From NCBI GenBank assembly GCA_964244065.1, contig CAXTHH010000001.1:620001-684000 (forward strand): a stretch of DNA of 64,000 nucleotides. The letters run 5' to 3'. The stretch is from JASLDZ01 sp964244065 (lineage in GTDB: Bacteria; Pseudomonadota; Alphaproteobacteria; Caulobacterales; Caulobacteraceae). Both the position numbers and the translations under genes were made by a program. The notes under the pieces are model-generated. The model saw only the letters and a list, made by a program, of their open reading frames with translations. It had not been told where the DNA came from and did not search any database. Below are positions 8,670 through 20,186 of the stretch, in pieces; position 1 is the first letter of the stretch; each line of letters starts with the position of its first letter.

Positions 8670-9614
8670 TCAGCCCTGCCCGCCCGTCATGGAGGCGACC
8701 TCGGCGGCGAAGTCGTCGGTGGGCTTCTCCACGCCTTCGCCGAGCGCCAGGCGCACGAAGCCGGTCACCTGGGCGGTGAAGCCGCCGTCCTTGGCCGCCT
8801 TGGCGACGTACTGCTCGACGGTGAGCTCGGGCTCCATCACGAAGCTCTGCTTGAGGAGCACGACCTCCTCGTAGAACTTGCGCAGGCGGCCCTCGACCAT
8901 CTTCTCCACCACGCCCGGCGGCTTGCCGCTGGCGGCGGCCTGCTCGCTGAAGATGGCGCGCTCGCGTTCCACCGCCGCCGGATCCACCTCGTCGGTGGTC
9001 AGCGCCAGGGGCGAGGTGGCGGCGATATGCATGCCCACCTTGCGGCCGATGTCGGTCAGGCGGTCGTGCGGGCCGTTGCCCGTCACCGCCACGAGCACGC
9101 CCAGGCGGCCGACCTCGGGGCCCGCGGCGTTGTGCACGTAGGCCGCGACCGCGCCCTCGGCGACGTCGAACCGCTTGGAGCGGCGCGGCATCATATTCTC
9201 GCCGATGGTGGCGATCAGCTGCGTCAGCCGCTCGGACACGGTCTCGCCCGACGCGAGCGGCGCCTGGTTCAGGGCCTGGATGTCGCCGTCGGCCACGTCC
9301 AGCGCCGCCTTGGCGACGTCCCGGGCGGCCGACTGGAACATCTCGTTGCGGGCCACGAAGTCGGTCTCGGAGTTCACCTCCACCACCGCGCCCGTCATGC
9401 CCGCCCCGTCGGCGCGCAGGGCGACGGCCACGAGGCCCTCGGCGGCGATGCGGTCGCTCTTCTTCGCGGCCTTGCTGAGGCCCTTGGTGCGCAGCCAGTC
9501 GATGGCGGCGTCCATGTCGCCGCCGGTCTCCTGGAGCGCCTTCTTGCAGTCCATCATGCCGACGCCGGTGGTTTCGCGCAGTTCCTTGACGAGCGCAGCC
9601 GTGATCTCGGCCAT
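8670..9614 (-). CDS. tsf: Translation elongation factor Ts
   Basis: EF-Ts exchanges GDP for GTP on EF-Tu. The N-terminal UBA-like domain and signature are plain: LRETTGVGMMDCKKAL and GGDMDAAIDWLR. The EF-Tu contact motif appears as VEVNSETDFVARN. Length 314 fits the alphaproteobacterial form. It is 99 nt downstream of rpsB, and this gap holds two GC hairpins. Confidence 0.97.
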   Translation of the reverse strand: MAEITAALVKELRETTGVGMMDCKKALQETGGDMDAAIDWLRTKGLSKAAKKSDRIAAEGLVAVALRADGAGMTGAVVEVNSETDFVARNEMFQSAARDVAKAALDVADGDIQALNQAPLASGETVSERLTQLIATIGENMMPRRSKRFDVAEGAVAAYVHNAAGPEVGRLGVLVAVTGNGPHDRLTDIGRKVGMHIAATSPLALTTDEVDPAAVERERAIFSEQAAASGKPPGVVEKMVEGRLRKFYEEVVLLKQSFVMEPELTVEQYVAKAAKDGGFTAQVTGFVRLALGEGVEKPTDDFAAEVASMTGGQG

Positions 9615-9643
9615 CGTTCTCTCTCCTGTGTTCGGATGAGACG

Positions 9644-9707
9644 ATGCGCCCGGCGGGCGGCCGGGCGCATGTTCGGTTCAGTGACACCGCGGGGGCGCGC
9701 CCCGCGG
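9644..9707 (-). terminator. Two hairpins between rpsB and tsf
   Basis: Hairpin 1 (9644-9670) has a perfect 10-bp stem ATGCGCCCGG / CCGGGCGCAT. Hairpin 2 (9687-9707) has an 8-bp stem CCGCGGGG / CCCCGCGG. Both lie in the 99-nt rpsB-tsf gap. They could partially terminate transcription or set the S2:EF-Ts ratio; there is no strong U-run. Confidence 0.5.
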
Positions 9708-9713
9708 CGAAGG

Positions 9714-10502
9714 TCAGGCGGAGGCGGGCTCGGCCGGCACCGCGTCCAGCGCGGCTTCGGTGCGCAGTGCGGGCTCCATCGGCTCGGCCGAGGCCCCGAT
9801 GTCCACGCCCGAGGCCGACTGGCCGGCGGCCAGGCCGTCCAGCACCGCGTCAGCGACGAGGTCGCAGTAGAGCTGCAGGGCGCGCGCCGCGTCGTCGTTG
9901 CCCGGCACCGGGAAGGCCACGCCGTCCGGATCCGAGTTCGAGTCGAGGATCGCAATCACCGGGATGTTGAGCTTGCGGGCCTCCTGGATCGCGATCGCCT
10001 CCTTGTTGGTGTCGATCACGAACATCAGGTCGGGGATGCCGCCCATGTCCTTGATGCCGCCGAGGCTGAGCTCGAGCTTGTCGTGCTCGCGGGTCAGCTG
10101 CAGCAGCTCCTTCTTAGTGCGCTGGCCTTCCTCGCCGATGGTCTCCAGCTCGCGCAGGCGGGCGATGGAGCCCGACACGGTGCGCCAGTTGGTGAGCGTG
10201 CCGCCCAGCCAGCGGTGGTTTACATAGTACTGGGCGCAGCGCTTGGCGGCGGTGGACACAGGGTCTTGCGCCTGGCGCTTGGTGCCCACGAACAGCACGC
10301 GGCCGCCCGAGGCCGCCACTTCACGCACCTTCACCAGGGCGGAGTGCAGCAGCGGGATCGACTGCGACAGGTCGAGGATGTGGATGTTGGAGCGGCTGCC
10401 GAAGATGTAGCGCTCCATCTTCGGGTTCCAGCGGTGCGTCTGGTGGCCGAAGTGGGCGCCCGCTTCGAGGAGCTGGCGCATGTTGAAGTCAGGCAGAGCC
10501 AT
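9714..10502 (-). CDS. rpsB: 30S ribosomal protein S2
   Basis: S2 is a late-assembling protein of the small subunit that helps recruit S1. The N-terminal LLEAGAHFGHQTHRWNPKM and the following YIFGSRSNIHILDL are diagnostic, as is PDLMFVIDTNKEAIAIQEA. At 262 residues it carries the somewhat acidic Ala/Pro-rich tail (about residues 225-262) common in alphaproteobacteria. It begins the rpsB-tsf unit. Confidence 0.97.
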   Translation of the reverse strand: MALPDFNMRQLLEAGAHFGHQTHRWNPKMERYIFGSRSNIHILDLSQSIPLLHSALVKVREVAASGGRVLFVGTKRQAQDPVSTAAKRCAQYYVNHRWLGGTLTNWRTVSGSIARLRELETIGEEGQRTKKELLQLTREHDKLELSLGGIKDMGGIPDLMFVIDTNKEAIAIQEARKLNIPVIAILDSNSDPDGVAFPVPGNDDAARALQLYCDLVADAVLDGLAAGQSASGVDIGASAEPMEPALRTEAALDAVPAEPASA

Positions 10503-10580
10503 GGCGTGAGTTCGCTTTCGTCCGGTTGGGCCTCCGCAGGCTTGCGACGAGCTTGAACCAGCCCGCCACCGGAAGCGGGA

Positions 10581-10602
10581 ACGGCGGCCCGAGAGCCGCC
10601 GT
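10581..10602 (-). terminator. Hairpin downstream of dnaE
   Basis: Perfect 8-bp stem ACGGCGGC / GCCGCCGT with a 6-nt loop (CCGAGA), in the 171-nt gap between the dnaE stop and the rpsB start. It could end dnaE transcription or belong to the rpsB leader. The rest of this gap (10503-10580 and 10603-10673) shows no gene. Confidence 0.45.
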
Positions 10603-10673
10603 CACCGCAGACCTGCGTGTGGAATGGCGCGCGATGTAGGCGTGAGACGCTGGAAAGGCAAGCTCGCGGACGC

Positions 10674-14135
<3,462 letters not shown>

Positions 14136-14145
14136 CCCAAACGAC

Positions 14146-14235
14146 TCAGCCCAGCAGCTGGGCGACCGTGGCGACCATGGCGACGAACCCCGCCACGGAG
14201 GCAAGCGCGGCGGTGTCGCGGACGATGCGAATCAT
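14146..14235 (-). CDS. sidA: SidA-like SOS-induced cell-division inhibitor (29 aa)
   Basis: A 29-codon frame (starts MIRIVRDTAALASVAG, ends VAQLLG) with a single hydrophobic helix from about residue 9 to 28 after a short basic N-terminus. GGGAG lies 8 nt before the ATG. A perfect alphaproteobacterial LexA box lies 17 bp upstream of the start. In Caulobacter, SidA is a 29-residue inner-membrane protein induced through LexA after DNA damage that blocks division by acting on the FtsW/FtsN machinery. Size, topology and the LexA box all match; to my recollection sidA is also beside dnaE in Caulobacter. The identification combines these points with remembered knowledge, not an alignment. Confidence 0.8.
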   Translation of the reverse strand: MIRIVRDTAALASVAGFVAMVATVAQLLG

Positions 14236-14251
14236 GTGGACGGCTCCCAGT

Positions 14252-14266
14252 GTTCGTGGTTTGTTC
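14252..14266 (-). promoter_or_regulatory. LexA (SOS) box, GTTC-N7-GTTC
   Basis: Read on the plus strand, GTTCGTGGTTTGTTC matches the alphaproteobacterial LexA consensus exactly. It lies 17 bp upstream of the sidA-like start codon, so LexA bound there should block the promoter of sidA and possibly of dnaE behind it. This 100-nt gap (14236-14335) contains no other recognised element. Confidence 0.8.
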
Positions 14267-14335
14267 TGGCACAGGATGTCCGTGATCGCAAGGCTGCGAA
14301 GGCGAGAGCAGGCCGGTTCAGTCGACGGAAGGCGT

Positions 14336-14926
14336 CTACTTCCAATCAGACGAGATCCCGGCCTGCCCAACCGCCTTTGCGACGGCGGCTAGTCCGGCCT
14401 GCAGCCGCTCCGCAGAAGCGGCCGCTAGCAGCACCCCCCCACCATCCACGATCGCGCCGACAAGCAACTCCGCACCTTCCAGCCGCACATCGCACGGCCG
14501 CCGCACCCCGAGCATTTGAAGCACCCGTGCATCATCCGAACTCGCCACGAGCGCGATCTGATCACCCTGGGCCCAATCGGCGTCGAAAAGGTCAACAACC
14601 CCCTCAGCCTTGCGGCTGCCGATCACATGCCACGCAGATCCGAGCGGCCACGGTGCGGACCTGACCTCGCCAAGCGTGCGCACACCCACGCCAGGGTCGC
14701 TCCGGTGACGGAAGCACACCTCGCCCAGGCTCGTCAGCGCCGACGCGAGGGGCGATGTCAGCCACTCGGGGATGCCGCCATCGATGTCTGGAAACCCCTC
14801 CCAGGTCAGGACAGCGGCTTGAGACTCCGCGGGCGTGATTGCCCGCGTTTCCCACGCCTCCGCGTCCCAGTCGGTCCACAGGCGCAGAACGCCTGCCTTT
14901 GGCGAAGTCTCCACGTCTGGCCTCAT
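14336..14926 (-). CDS. Unrecognised protein, candidate immunity/partner protein
   Basis: A 196-residue product I do not recognise. It looks soluble and acidic, without a signal peptide. Visible features: WTDWDAEAWETRAITPAES near the N-terminus, EVCFRHRSDPGVGV in the middle, and a hydrophobic C-terminal stretch (ELLVGAIVDGGGVLLAAASA). The ATG overlaps the stop of the upstream gene by 4 nt (ATGA), so the two are translationally coupled. A small gene coupled to and directly following a pore-like protein suggests an immunity protein. This is inference from context; pore-former immunity proteins are usually membrane proteins, and this one is not clearly so. Confidence 0.55.
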   Translation of the reverse strand: MRPDVETSPKAGVLRLWTDWDAEAWETRAITPAESQAAVLTWEGFPDIDGGIPEWLTSPLASALTSLGEVCFRHRSDPGVGVRTLGEVRSAPWPLGSAWHVIGSRKAEGVVDLFDADWAQGDQIALVASSDDARVLQMLGVRRPCDVRLEGAELLVGAIVDGGGVLLAAASAERLQAGLAAVAKAVGQAGISSDWK

Positions 14927-15585
14927 CTCGCCTCCTCCAGCGAGGCGCGCGGCAGCGGTGAGAAACGGGCGCTTCCCCAGTCGTAGATCTCCGCACCAGC
15001 CTTGTCGCCGGCCCAGTAGCCGACGATGCCGCCCCCGATGGCGAACACCACCCCAACGACCGCAGTCCCGCCTCCTGGTTCGATGGCTGTTCCTATGGCT
15101 GCGCCGAGAGCACCCGCACCCTCAGCTCCCGCCCATGCGGCAGCCCATGCTGACACCACCTGGGTCGCTCGCCGCAGCGGCCGATCGGCCTGCACGATCG
15201 AGGCGATATCGACGGCGACGCCGACAACAAGCAGAACCCGACCCGCATAGCGAAACGCCTGTGCCGAACGGTAGAGTGCGGCTCCGCTCCGGCCAACGGA
15301 TGTATGGTCGGCTATATTGAAGTACTCGAACGTTCCTTTCTGATTCCAGTGATAATCTATGGTTTTGGTCTTCGCGTTGTAGCCGTAATCCAGGCGAAGA
15401 AGCCGCTTACCTGCCTTGTCCTGAATGAAAATTGTTGAAGTCGAGTTGCCCGTGAAATTTCGAGGTTTGAACTCGATAGCCAGCCCTCTAGATCCCGGCA
15501 GGGGTATGCGCACCACCGAGGCCAAGCCCGTGCCCGCAAGGACCGCGCCAGTCCATGGACCTGCGGCCTCTCGTTGATCGGCCAT
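14923..15585 (-). CDS. Unrecognised protein with glycine-rich hydrophobic C-terminus, candidate toxin/effector
   Basis: A 220-residue product from the ATG at 15585 (AGAGG 9 nt upstream; a GTG three bases earlier is an alternative). Residues 35-95 look like a beta-rich region with FIQDKAGKRLLRLDYGYN and TIDYHWNQKG. Three hydrophobic or glycine-zipper segments follow at about 112-131, 142-168 and 171-192 (GVVFAIGGGIVGYWAG). There is no Sec signal. Base composition drops sharply inside the gene: I count 81 G/C in 180 bases for 15301-15480 (45%), against roughly 70% around it. The layout suggests a stand-alone pore-forming or membrane-acting effector acquired by transfer. It lies 44 nt downstream of lolD. 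Confidence 0.6.
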   Translation of the reverse strand: MADQREAAGPWTGAVLAGTGLASVVRIPLPGSRGLAIEFKPRNFTGNSTSTIFIQDKAGKRLLRLDYGYNAKTKTIDYHWNQKGTFEYFNIADHTSVGRSGAALYRSAQAFRYAGRVLLVVGVAVDIASIVQADRPLRRATQVVSAWAAAWAGAEGAGALGAAIGTAIEPGGGTAVVGVVFAIGGGIVGYWAGDKAGAEIYDWGSARFSPLPRASLEEAR

Positions 15586-15629
15586 CACTCGCTACCTCTC
15601 ACTAGCTGGGCGGCTGGACGCCAACGACG

Positions 15630-16346
15630 TCAGCCGACGTTCCGCTCCACCAGCCGCCCCTCCGCCAGCGTGAACACCCGGTCCATGTAGCTGGCCAGCT
15701 GGAGGTTGTGGGTGGCGATCAGGGCGGCGACGCCCTCCGTCCGCGCCAGGTCGAACAGGGCCTGGAAGACGCTCTGGCTGGTGTCGGGGTCGAGGTTGCC
15801 GGTGGGTTCGTCGGCGAGGATCAGACGGGGCCGGTTGGCCAGGGCGCGGGCGATGGCGGTGCGCTGCTGCTCGCCGCCGCTGAGCTGGGCGGGCTGGTGG
15901 GCGAGGCGCTCGGCGAGGCCCAGGCGGGTCAGGAGCTCGGCGGCGCGGGTGCGGGCCTCGCGCTCGCCGCGGCCGGCGATGCGCAGGGGCAGGGCCACGT
16001 TGTCCTGCGCTGAGAGCTCGGGCAGGAGCTGGTGGAATTGGTAGACGAAGCCGATGGCGCTCAGGCGCAGGTGCGTGCGCTGCTGCTCCTTCAGCTTGGA
16101 GGTGGCGCGGCCGGCGAACAGCACCTCGCCCGAGGTGGGGCGCTCCAGCAGGCCCGCGGCGTGCAGCAGGCTCGACTTGCCGGAGCCGGAGGGGCCGACC
16201 AGGCCGGTGATCTCGCCGGGGCGCAGGTCGAGGTCGACGCCGCGCAGCACCGCCAGCGGGCGCTCCACGCCCTCCGAATAGGTCCGGGTGACGGCGCGGA
16301 GCGACAGGATTGGCGCGAAGGGGTCGCCCGGCGCGCGGTCACTCAT
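15630..16346 (-). CDS. lolD: Lipoprotein-releasing ABC transporter ATPase LolD
   Basis: ATPase of LolCDE, which extracts outer-membrane lipoproteins from the inner membrane and passes them to LolA. Walker A is GPSGSGKSS, the ABC signature LSGGEQQRTAIARAL, Walker B RLILADEPTGNLD and the switch His is in LIATHNLQLA. At 238 residues it has the standard length. The start overlaps the end of lolC by 8 nt. MacB-like ATPases are related, but the adjacent LolC-type permease decides the call. Confidence 0.93.
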   Translation of the reverse strand: MSDRAPGDPFAPILSLRAVTRTYSEGVERPLAVLRGVDLDLRPGEITGLVGPSGSGKSSLLHAAGLLERPTSGEVLFAGRATSKLKEQQRTHLRLSAIGFVYQFHQLLPELSAQDNVALPLRIAGRGEREARTRAAELLTRLGLAERLAHQPAQLSGGEQQRTAIARALANRPRLILADEPTGNLDPDTSQSVFQALFDLARTEGVAALIATHNLQLASYMDRVFTLAEGRLVERNVG

Positions 16347-17619
16347 ACCGCAGCGCCTCCACCGGGTCGCGGCGGCTGGCCAGCCAGGCGGGCGGCAGGG
16401 TGGCGATGAAGCTCATCAGCAGGGTGGAGACCAGGATCAGCCCCACCTCCCCCGGCTCCACCCGGGCGGGCAGGCGCGAGAGATAGTAGGTGTCCGGGTT
16501 GAACACCTGCGTGTGCGTGGCCCACTCCACGAAGGACTGGATGGGGCCGATGTTCAGGCAGAACAGCGTGCCCAGCGTCAGGCCCACGATCGAGCCGACG
16601 CCGCCGATCATCACGCCCACCATGAAGAAGACGCGCAGGATGGCTCCGCGGCCCGCGCCCATGGTGCGCAGCACGGCGATGTCGCGCGTCTTGTTCTTGG
16701 CCATCATAATCAGGCTGGAGACAATGTTCACCATCGCCAGCGCCACCGCGATCAGGAGGATGAAGCGCATGGCCGTGCGCTCCACCTTCAGGGCGGTGAA
16801 GAAGCTGGCGTTGCGGTCGCGCCAGTCGGCGACTTGGCCGTAGGGGCCGACGGCCCGCTGCACGGCGGCGCGCAGGCCATCGATGTCGTCCGGATCGCGG
16901 ACGCGGATCTCCACCTCGTCAATGGCGCCCTCCCGGCCGAGGAACAGCTGGGCCTGCTCCAGCGGCATGTAGATCAGCGCCTGGTCGTACTCGCTGACGC
17001 CGATGGAGAAGGTTCCGCCCACCACATAGGCCTTGCGCACGGGGGCGGAGCCGAAGGCGGTGGCCGAGCCGTTGGCGGTGATCAGGGTCAGCTCGTCGCC
17101 CGGGCGCACGCCCATGCTCTGCGCCAGGCGGGCGCCGACCAGCACCACGTCGCCGCCGTACTCTCCCTCGCCGAAGCCCTTCAGCGAGCCGGCCCTGATG
17201 TTCTTGGCGACCAGCGGATTGCCGGCCACGTCGGCGGGGCGCTGGGCCTTGAGGATCCCGCCGCCAGTCTGGGCGGGGCCGACCACCATCACCGGCGCGC
17301 CCAGCTGGGGCACGGCGGAGATCACGCCCGGCAGGGCGCGGAGGCGCGAGAGCACCGCCTCCCGCTCCGGCCCGTTCACCGCCTCGCCCGAGACGTAGAG
17401 GTGGCCGTTCACGCCCAGCAGGCGCCCCAGGAGCTCCGCTCGGAAGCCTCCCATGATGCTCATGACGATGATCAGCGCGGCGACGGCGAGGGTCGTCGCC
17501 ACCACGGCCAGGATGGTGATCAGCGCCACGCCGCCGTCCCGCCGGGTCGCCATGAGGTAGCGCACGGCGAGCCCCCGCTCCCAGGCGGAGAACGGCCGGG
17601 CGGCGGGGGCGCCGGTCAT
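16339..17619 (-). CDS. lolC: Lipoprotein-releasing ABC transporter permease (LolC/LolE family)
   Basis: Membrane subunit of the lipoprotein release system. The 426-residue product has a first helix (about 25-50, ILAVVATTLAVAALIIVMSIMGGF region split here for length), a large periplasmic MacB-like domain, and three helices in the C-terminal FtsX domain. The conserved RFILLIAVALAMVNIVSS and DIAVLRTMGA motifs precede and follow the second helix. Alphaproteobacteria usually carry one LolF-type permease in place of separate LolC and LolE, and only one is seen here. The ATG overlaps the proS stop by 4 nt. Confidence 0.92.
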   Translation of the reverse strand: MTGAPAARPFSAWERGLAVRYLMATRRDGGVALITILAVVATTLAVAALIIVMSIMGGFRAELLGRLLGVNGHLYVSGEAVNGPEREAVLSRLRALPGVISAVPQLGAPVMVVGPAQTGGGILKAQRPADVAGNPLVAKNIRAGSLKGFGEGEYGGDVVLVGARLAQSMGVRPGDELTLITANGSATAFGSAPVRKAYVVGGTFSIGVSEYDQALIYMPLEQAQLFLGREGAIDEVEIRVRDPDDIDGLRAAVQRAVGPYGQVADWRDRNASFFTALKVERTAMRFILLIAVALAMVNIVSSLIMMAKNKTRDIAVLRTMGAGRGAILRVFFMVGVMIGGVGSIVGLTLGTLFCLNIGPIQSFVEWATHTQVFNPDTYYLSRLPARVEPGEVGLILVSTLLMSFIATLPPAWLASRRDPVEALRYE

Positions 17620-18947
17620 TGCGCCAGCGTGGGGGCGAGGACGGAGATCGCCTCGTCCAGCGGCAGGTTGCGCTGCTCGCCCGTGCGGCGGTTCTTGATC
17701 TCCACCTCGCCGACGGCGAGCCCCTTGGGGCCGATCACCAGCCGCCAGGGGAGGCCGATCAGGTCGGCGGTGGCGAACTTGGCGCCGGGGCGCTCGTCGC
17801 GGTCGTCCAGCAGCGGGTCGAGGCCGGCGGAGGTCAGGCGGCGGTAGGCGTCCTCGCAGGCGGCGTCCACGGCGGCGTCGCCCGGCCGCAGGTTGACGAT
17901 CCCGACGCCGAACGGCGCCACGCTCTCCGGCCAGATGATCCCATTGTCGTCGTGGCTGGCCTCGATGATGGCGCCCAGCAGGCGCGAGACGCCGACGCCG
18001 TAGCTGCCCATCTCCGCCGGGCGTTCCACACCGTCCGGGCCGGCGACGTTTAGGCCCATCGGCGCCGAATACTTGGTCCCGAAGTAGAAGATGTGGCCCA
18101 CCTCGATCCCGCGCGCGGAAAGGCGGTCGGCCTCGGGCACCTCGGCCTCGAACCGGTCGGCTTCGTGCATCTCTTCAGTGGCGGCGTAGAGGGCGGTGCG
18201 CTGGTCCACCAAGGGCTGCAGGTCGCCCTGCCAGTCCACGTCCGGGCCGGGCGCGCCCATCTCCACCAGGTCCTTGTGGCAGAAGACGGCGCTCTCGCCC
18301 GTGTCGGCCAGGATGATGAACTCGTGGCTGAGGTCGCCGCCGATGGGCCCGGTGTCGGCGCGCATGGGCACCGCCTTCAGCCCCATGCGCGCGAAGGTGT
18401 TCAGGTAGGCGACGAACATGCGGTTGTAGGCGCGCCGGGCGCCCGCCTCGTCCACGTCGAAGCTGTAGGCGTCCTTCATCAGGAACTCGCGGCCGCGCAT
18501 CACGCCGAAGCGGGGGCGCTGCTCGTCCCGGAACTTCCACTGGATGTGGTAGAGGGTCTTGGGCAGGTCCTTGTAGCTCTTCAGGCTGGCGCGGACGATG
18601 TCGGTGATCATCTCCTCGTTGGTGGGGCCGTAGAGGAGCTCACGCTCGTGCCGGTCCTTGATGCGCAGCATCTCGGGGCCGTAGGCGTCGTAGCGTCCGC
18701 TCTCGCGCCACAGGTCGGCGAGCTGCAGCGTGGGCATGAGCAGCTCGACGCCGCCCGCGCGGTCCATCTCCTCGCGCACGATCTGCTCGATCTTCCGCAG
18801 CACGCGCAGGCCCAGGGGCAGCCAGGCGTAGATGCCGGCGGCCTCCTGGCGGATCAGCCCCGCGCGCAGCATCAGGCGGTGGCTGACGATCTGCGCCTCG
18901 CTGGGCGTCTCCTTCAGCACGGGCAGGAAGTAGCGCGACAGGCGCAT
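17616..18947 (-). CDS. proS: Prolyl-tRNA synthetase, short alphaproteobacterial form
   Basis: Class II synthetase charging tRNA-Pro. Motif 2 is visible in KFRDEQRPRFGVMRGREF, the N-terminal region starts SRYFLPVLKETPSEAQ, and motif 3 lies near GSYGVGVSRLLGAI. With 443 residues it lacks the central INS editing domain found in the 570-residue E. coli enzyme, as is usual for alphaproteobacteria; mischarged Ala-tRNA-Pro is then cleared by separate YbaK/ProX-type proteins. It is coupled to lolC by a 4-nt overlap. Confidence 0.95.
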   Translation of the reverse strand: MRLSRYFLPVLKETPSEAQIVSHRLMLRAGLIRQEAAGIYAWLPLGLRVLRKIEQIVREEMDRAGGVELLMPTLQLADLWRESGRYDAYGPEMLRIKDRHERELLYGPTNEEMITDIVRASLKSYKDLPKTLYHIQWKFRDEQRPRFGVMRGREFLMKDAYSFDVDEAGARRAYNRMFVAYLNTFARMGLKAVPMRADTGPIGGDLSHEFIILADTGESAVFCHKDLVEMGAPGPDVDWQGDLQPLVDQRTALYAATEEMHEADRFEAEVPEADRLSARGIEVGHIFYFGTKYSAPMGLNVAGPDGVERPAEMGSYGVGVSRLLGAIIEASHDDNGIIWPESVAPFGVGIVNLRPGDAAVDAACEDAYRRLTSAGLDPLLDDRDERPGAKFATADLIGLPWRLVIGPKGLAVGEVEIKNRRTGEQRNLPLDEAISVLAPTLAQ

Positions 18948-19012
18948 GGACGGTCTCGGCGGTCGGGAGGTGGGGCGTGCTTAGCGGCGGCGCTTGGCGT
19001 GCGCCAGCGCGG

Positions 19013-19270
19013 TCAGCGCGGCACGGGCGAGACGATGAACGGCTGCAGCAGCACCCAGCCGCCCCACATCACCAGCCACGCAAGGAACGACACCCAGGTG
19101 GTGGTGATGAACTTGCGCTTCATGTTCGGCTCCACCGGCGAGCCTGGCTCCCCTCCCCCCGGCACCGGCACCCCCGCGTCGTGGTGCGAGCGGGAGCCCA
19201 GCGGCAGGATGGCGAACAGCGTGGTCCACCACACGACCAGATAGGTGGAGATGGCGAAGACTGGGTCCAT
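19013..19270 (-). CDS. DUF1467 family small membrane protein
   Basis: The 85-residue product has two transmembrane helices: residues about 5-25 (FAISTYLVVWWTTLFAILP) and about 57-79 (TWVSFLAWLVMWGGWVLL), joined by a Pro/Gly-rich loop. The WWTTLFAILPLG motif is the hallmark of DUF1467, a family of unknown function frequent in alphaproteobacteria and often near proS and lolC. It starts 10 nt after the 3-hydroxyisobutyrate dehydrogenase stop, so it is probably co-transcribed with it. Confidence 0.85.
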   Translation of the reverse strand: MDPVFAISTYLVVWWTTLFAILPLGSRSHHDAGVPVPGGGEPGSPVEPNMKRKFITTTWVSFLAWLVMWGGWVLLQPFIVSPVPR

Positions 19271-19280
19271 GCGCGCCTAG

Positions 19281-20186
19281 CTAGTGCGCCTTGGCGGCGG
19301 GATCGAGGTTCCCGCGCAGCATCTGCAGGGCGATCGAGAAGTCCTTCCCGCCCAGCCCGAGGTTGCTCATCAGCGCGTAGACCGCCTCCGCCTGCGCGCC
19401 GAGCGGGGTGGAGGCGCCGGCCTCCGCCGCCGCGCCCTGGGCGAGCTTGAGATCCTTGAGCATCAGGCTGGTCAGGAACCCGCCCTCGTAGTCGCGGTCG
19501 CTGGCGGTCACCGGCCCGACCCCAGGCCAGGGCGAGTAGGCGGTCAGCGACCAGCACTGGCCGGAGCTGACGCTGGCGATGTCGTAGAACTTCTGCGGGT
19601 CGAGGCCGAGCTTCTCGGCCAAGGCGAAGCCCTCGCACACGGCGAGCATGCTGATGCCCAGCACCATGTTGTTGCAGATCTTGGCCGCCTGCCCCGCCCC
19701 GGCCTCGCCCGCGTGGATCACCGCCTTGGCCATGGGGTCGAGCACCGCCTTCACCCGCGCGAAGGCGGCCGCCTCGCAGCCCACCATGAAGGCGAGCTGG
19801 CCGGCGTCGGCCGCCGCGGTGCCGCCGCTGACGGGGGCGTCGGCGAAGGTGCGGCCGGCCTCGGCCATCTGCGCGCCCACCGCCCGGGCGCTGCCCACGT
19901 CGATGGTGGAGCAGTCGATCAGGAGCGCGTCGGCCGGGGCGTGAACGAGCACCTCCTCGGCGTAGACCTTGCGCACGTGGGCGCCGGCGGGGAGCATGGT
20001 GATCACAGCCTCGGCGCCCTCCAGCGCCTCGGCGGCGGACCCCGCGCGGCGGCAGCCGGCGGCTTCCGCGCGTTCCAGGGCCGCGGCGGAGAGGTCGAAC
20101 GCCCGGACCTCGTGGCCCGCCTTCGCCTGATTGGCGGCCATGCCGCCGCCCATGGCGCCGAGACCGATGAAGGCGATGCGGGTCAT
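19281..20186 (-). CDS. mmsB: 3-hydroxyisobutyrate dehydrogenase
   Basis: Oxidises 3-hydroxyisobutyrate to methylmalonate semialdehyde with NAD in valine catabolism. The N-terminal Rossmann motif is FIGLGAMGGGMAAN, the substrate motif DAPVSGGTAAADAG, and the catalytic Lys is in GAGQAAKICNNMVLG. Length 301. The ATG at 20186 overlaps the stop of the upstream M16 peptidase by 4 nt. The HIBYL-CoA hydrolase and isobutyryl-CoA dehydrogenase genes a few kilobases upstream support valine breakdown over a generic beta-hydroxyacid dehydrogenase role. Confidence 0.9.
   Translation of the reverse strand: MTRIAFIGLGAMGGGMAANQAKAGHEVRAFDLSAAALERAEAAGCRRAGSAAEALEGAEAVITMLPAGAHVRKVYAEEVLVHAPADALLIDCSTIDVGSARAVGAQMAEAGRTFADAPVSGGTAAADAGQLAFMVGCEAAAFARVKAVLDPMAKAVIHAGEAGAGQAAKICNNMVLGISMLAVCEGFALAEKLGLDPQKFYDIASVSSGQCWSLTAYSPWPGVGPVTASDRDYEGGFLTSLMLKDLKLAQGAAAEAGASTPLGAQAEAVYALMSNLGLGGKDFSIALQMLRGNLDPAAKAH

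Noticed and set aside
14336..15588. Prophage or transposon remnant around the AT-rich cassette
   Set aside because: No integrase, transposase, tRNA attachment site or direct repeats were seen at the borders; only the composition and unknown genes suggest transfer.
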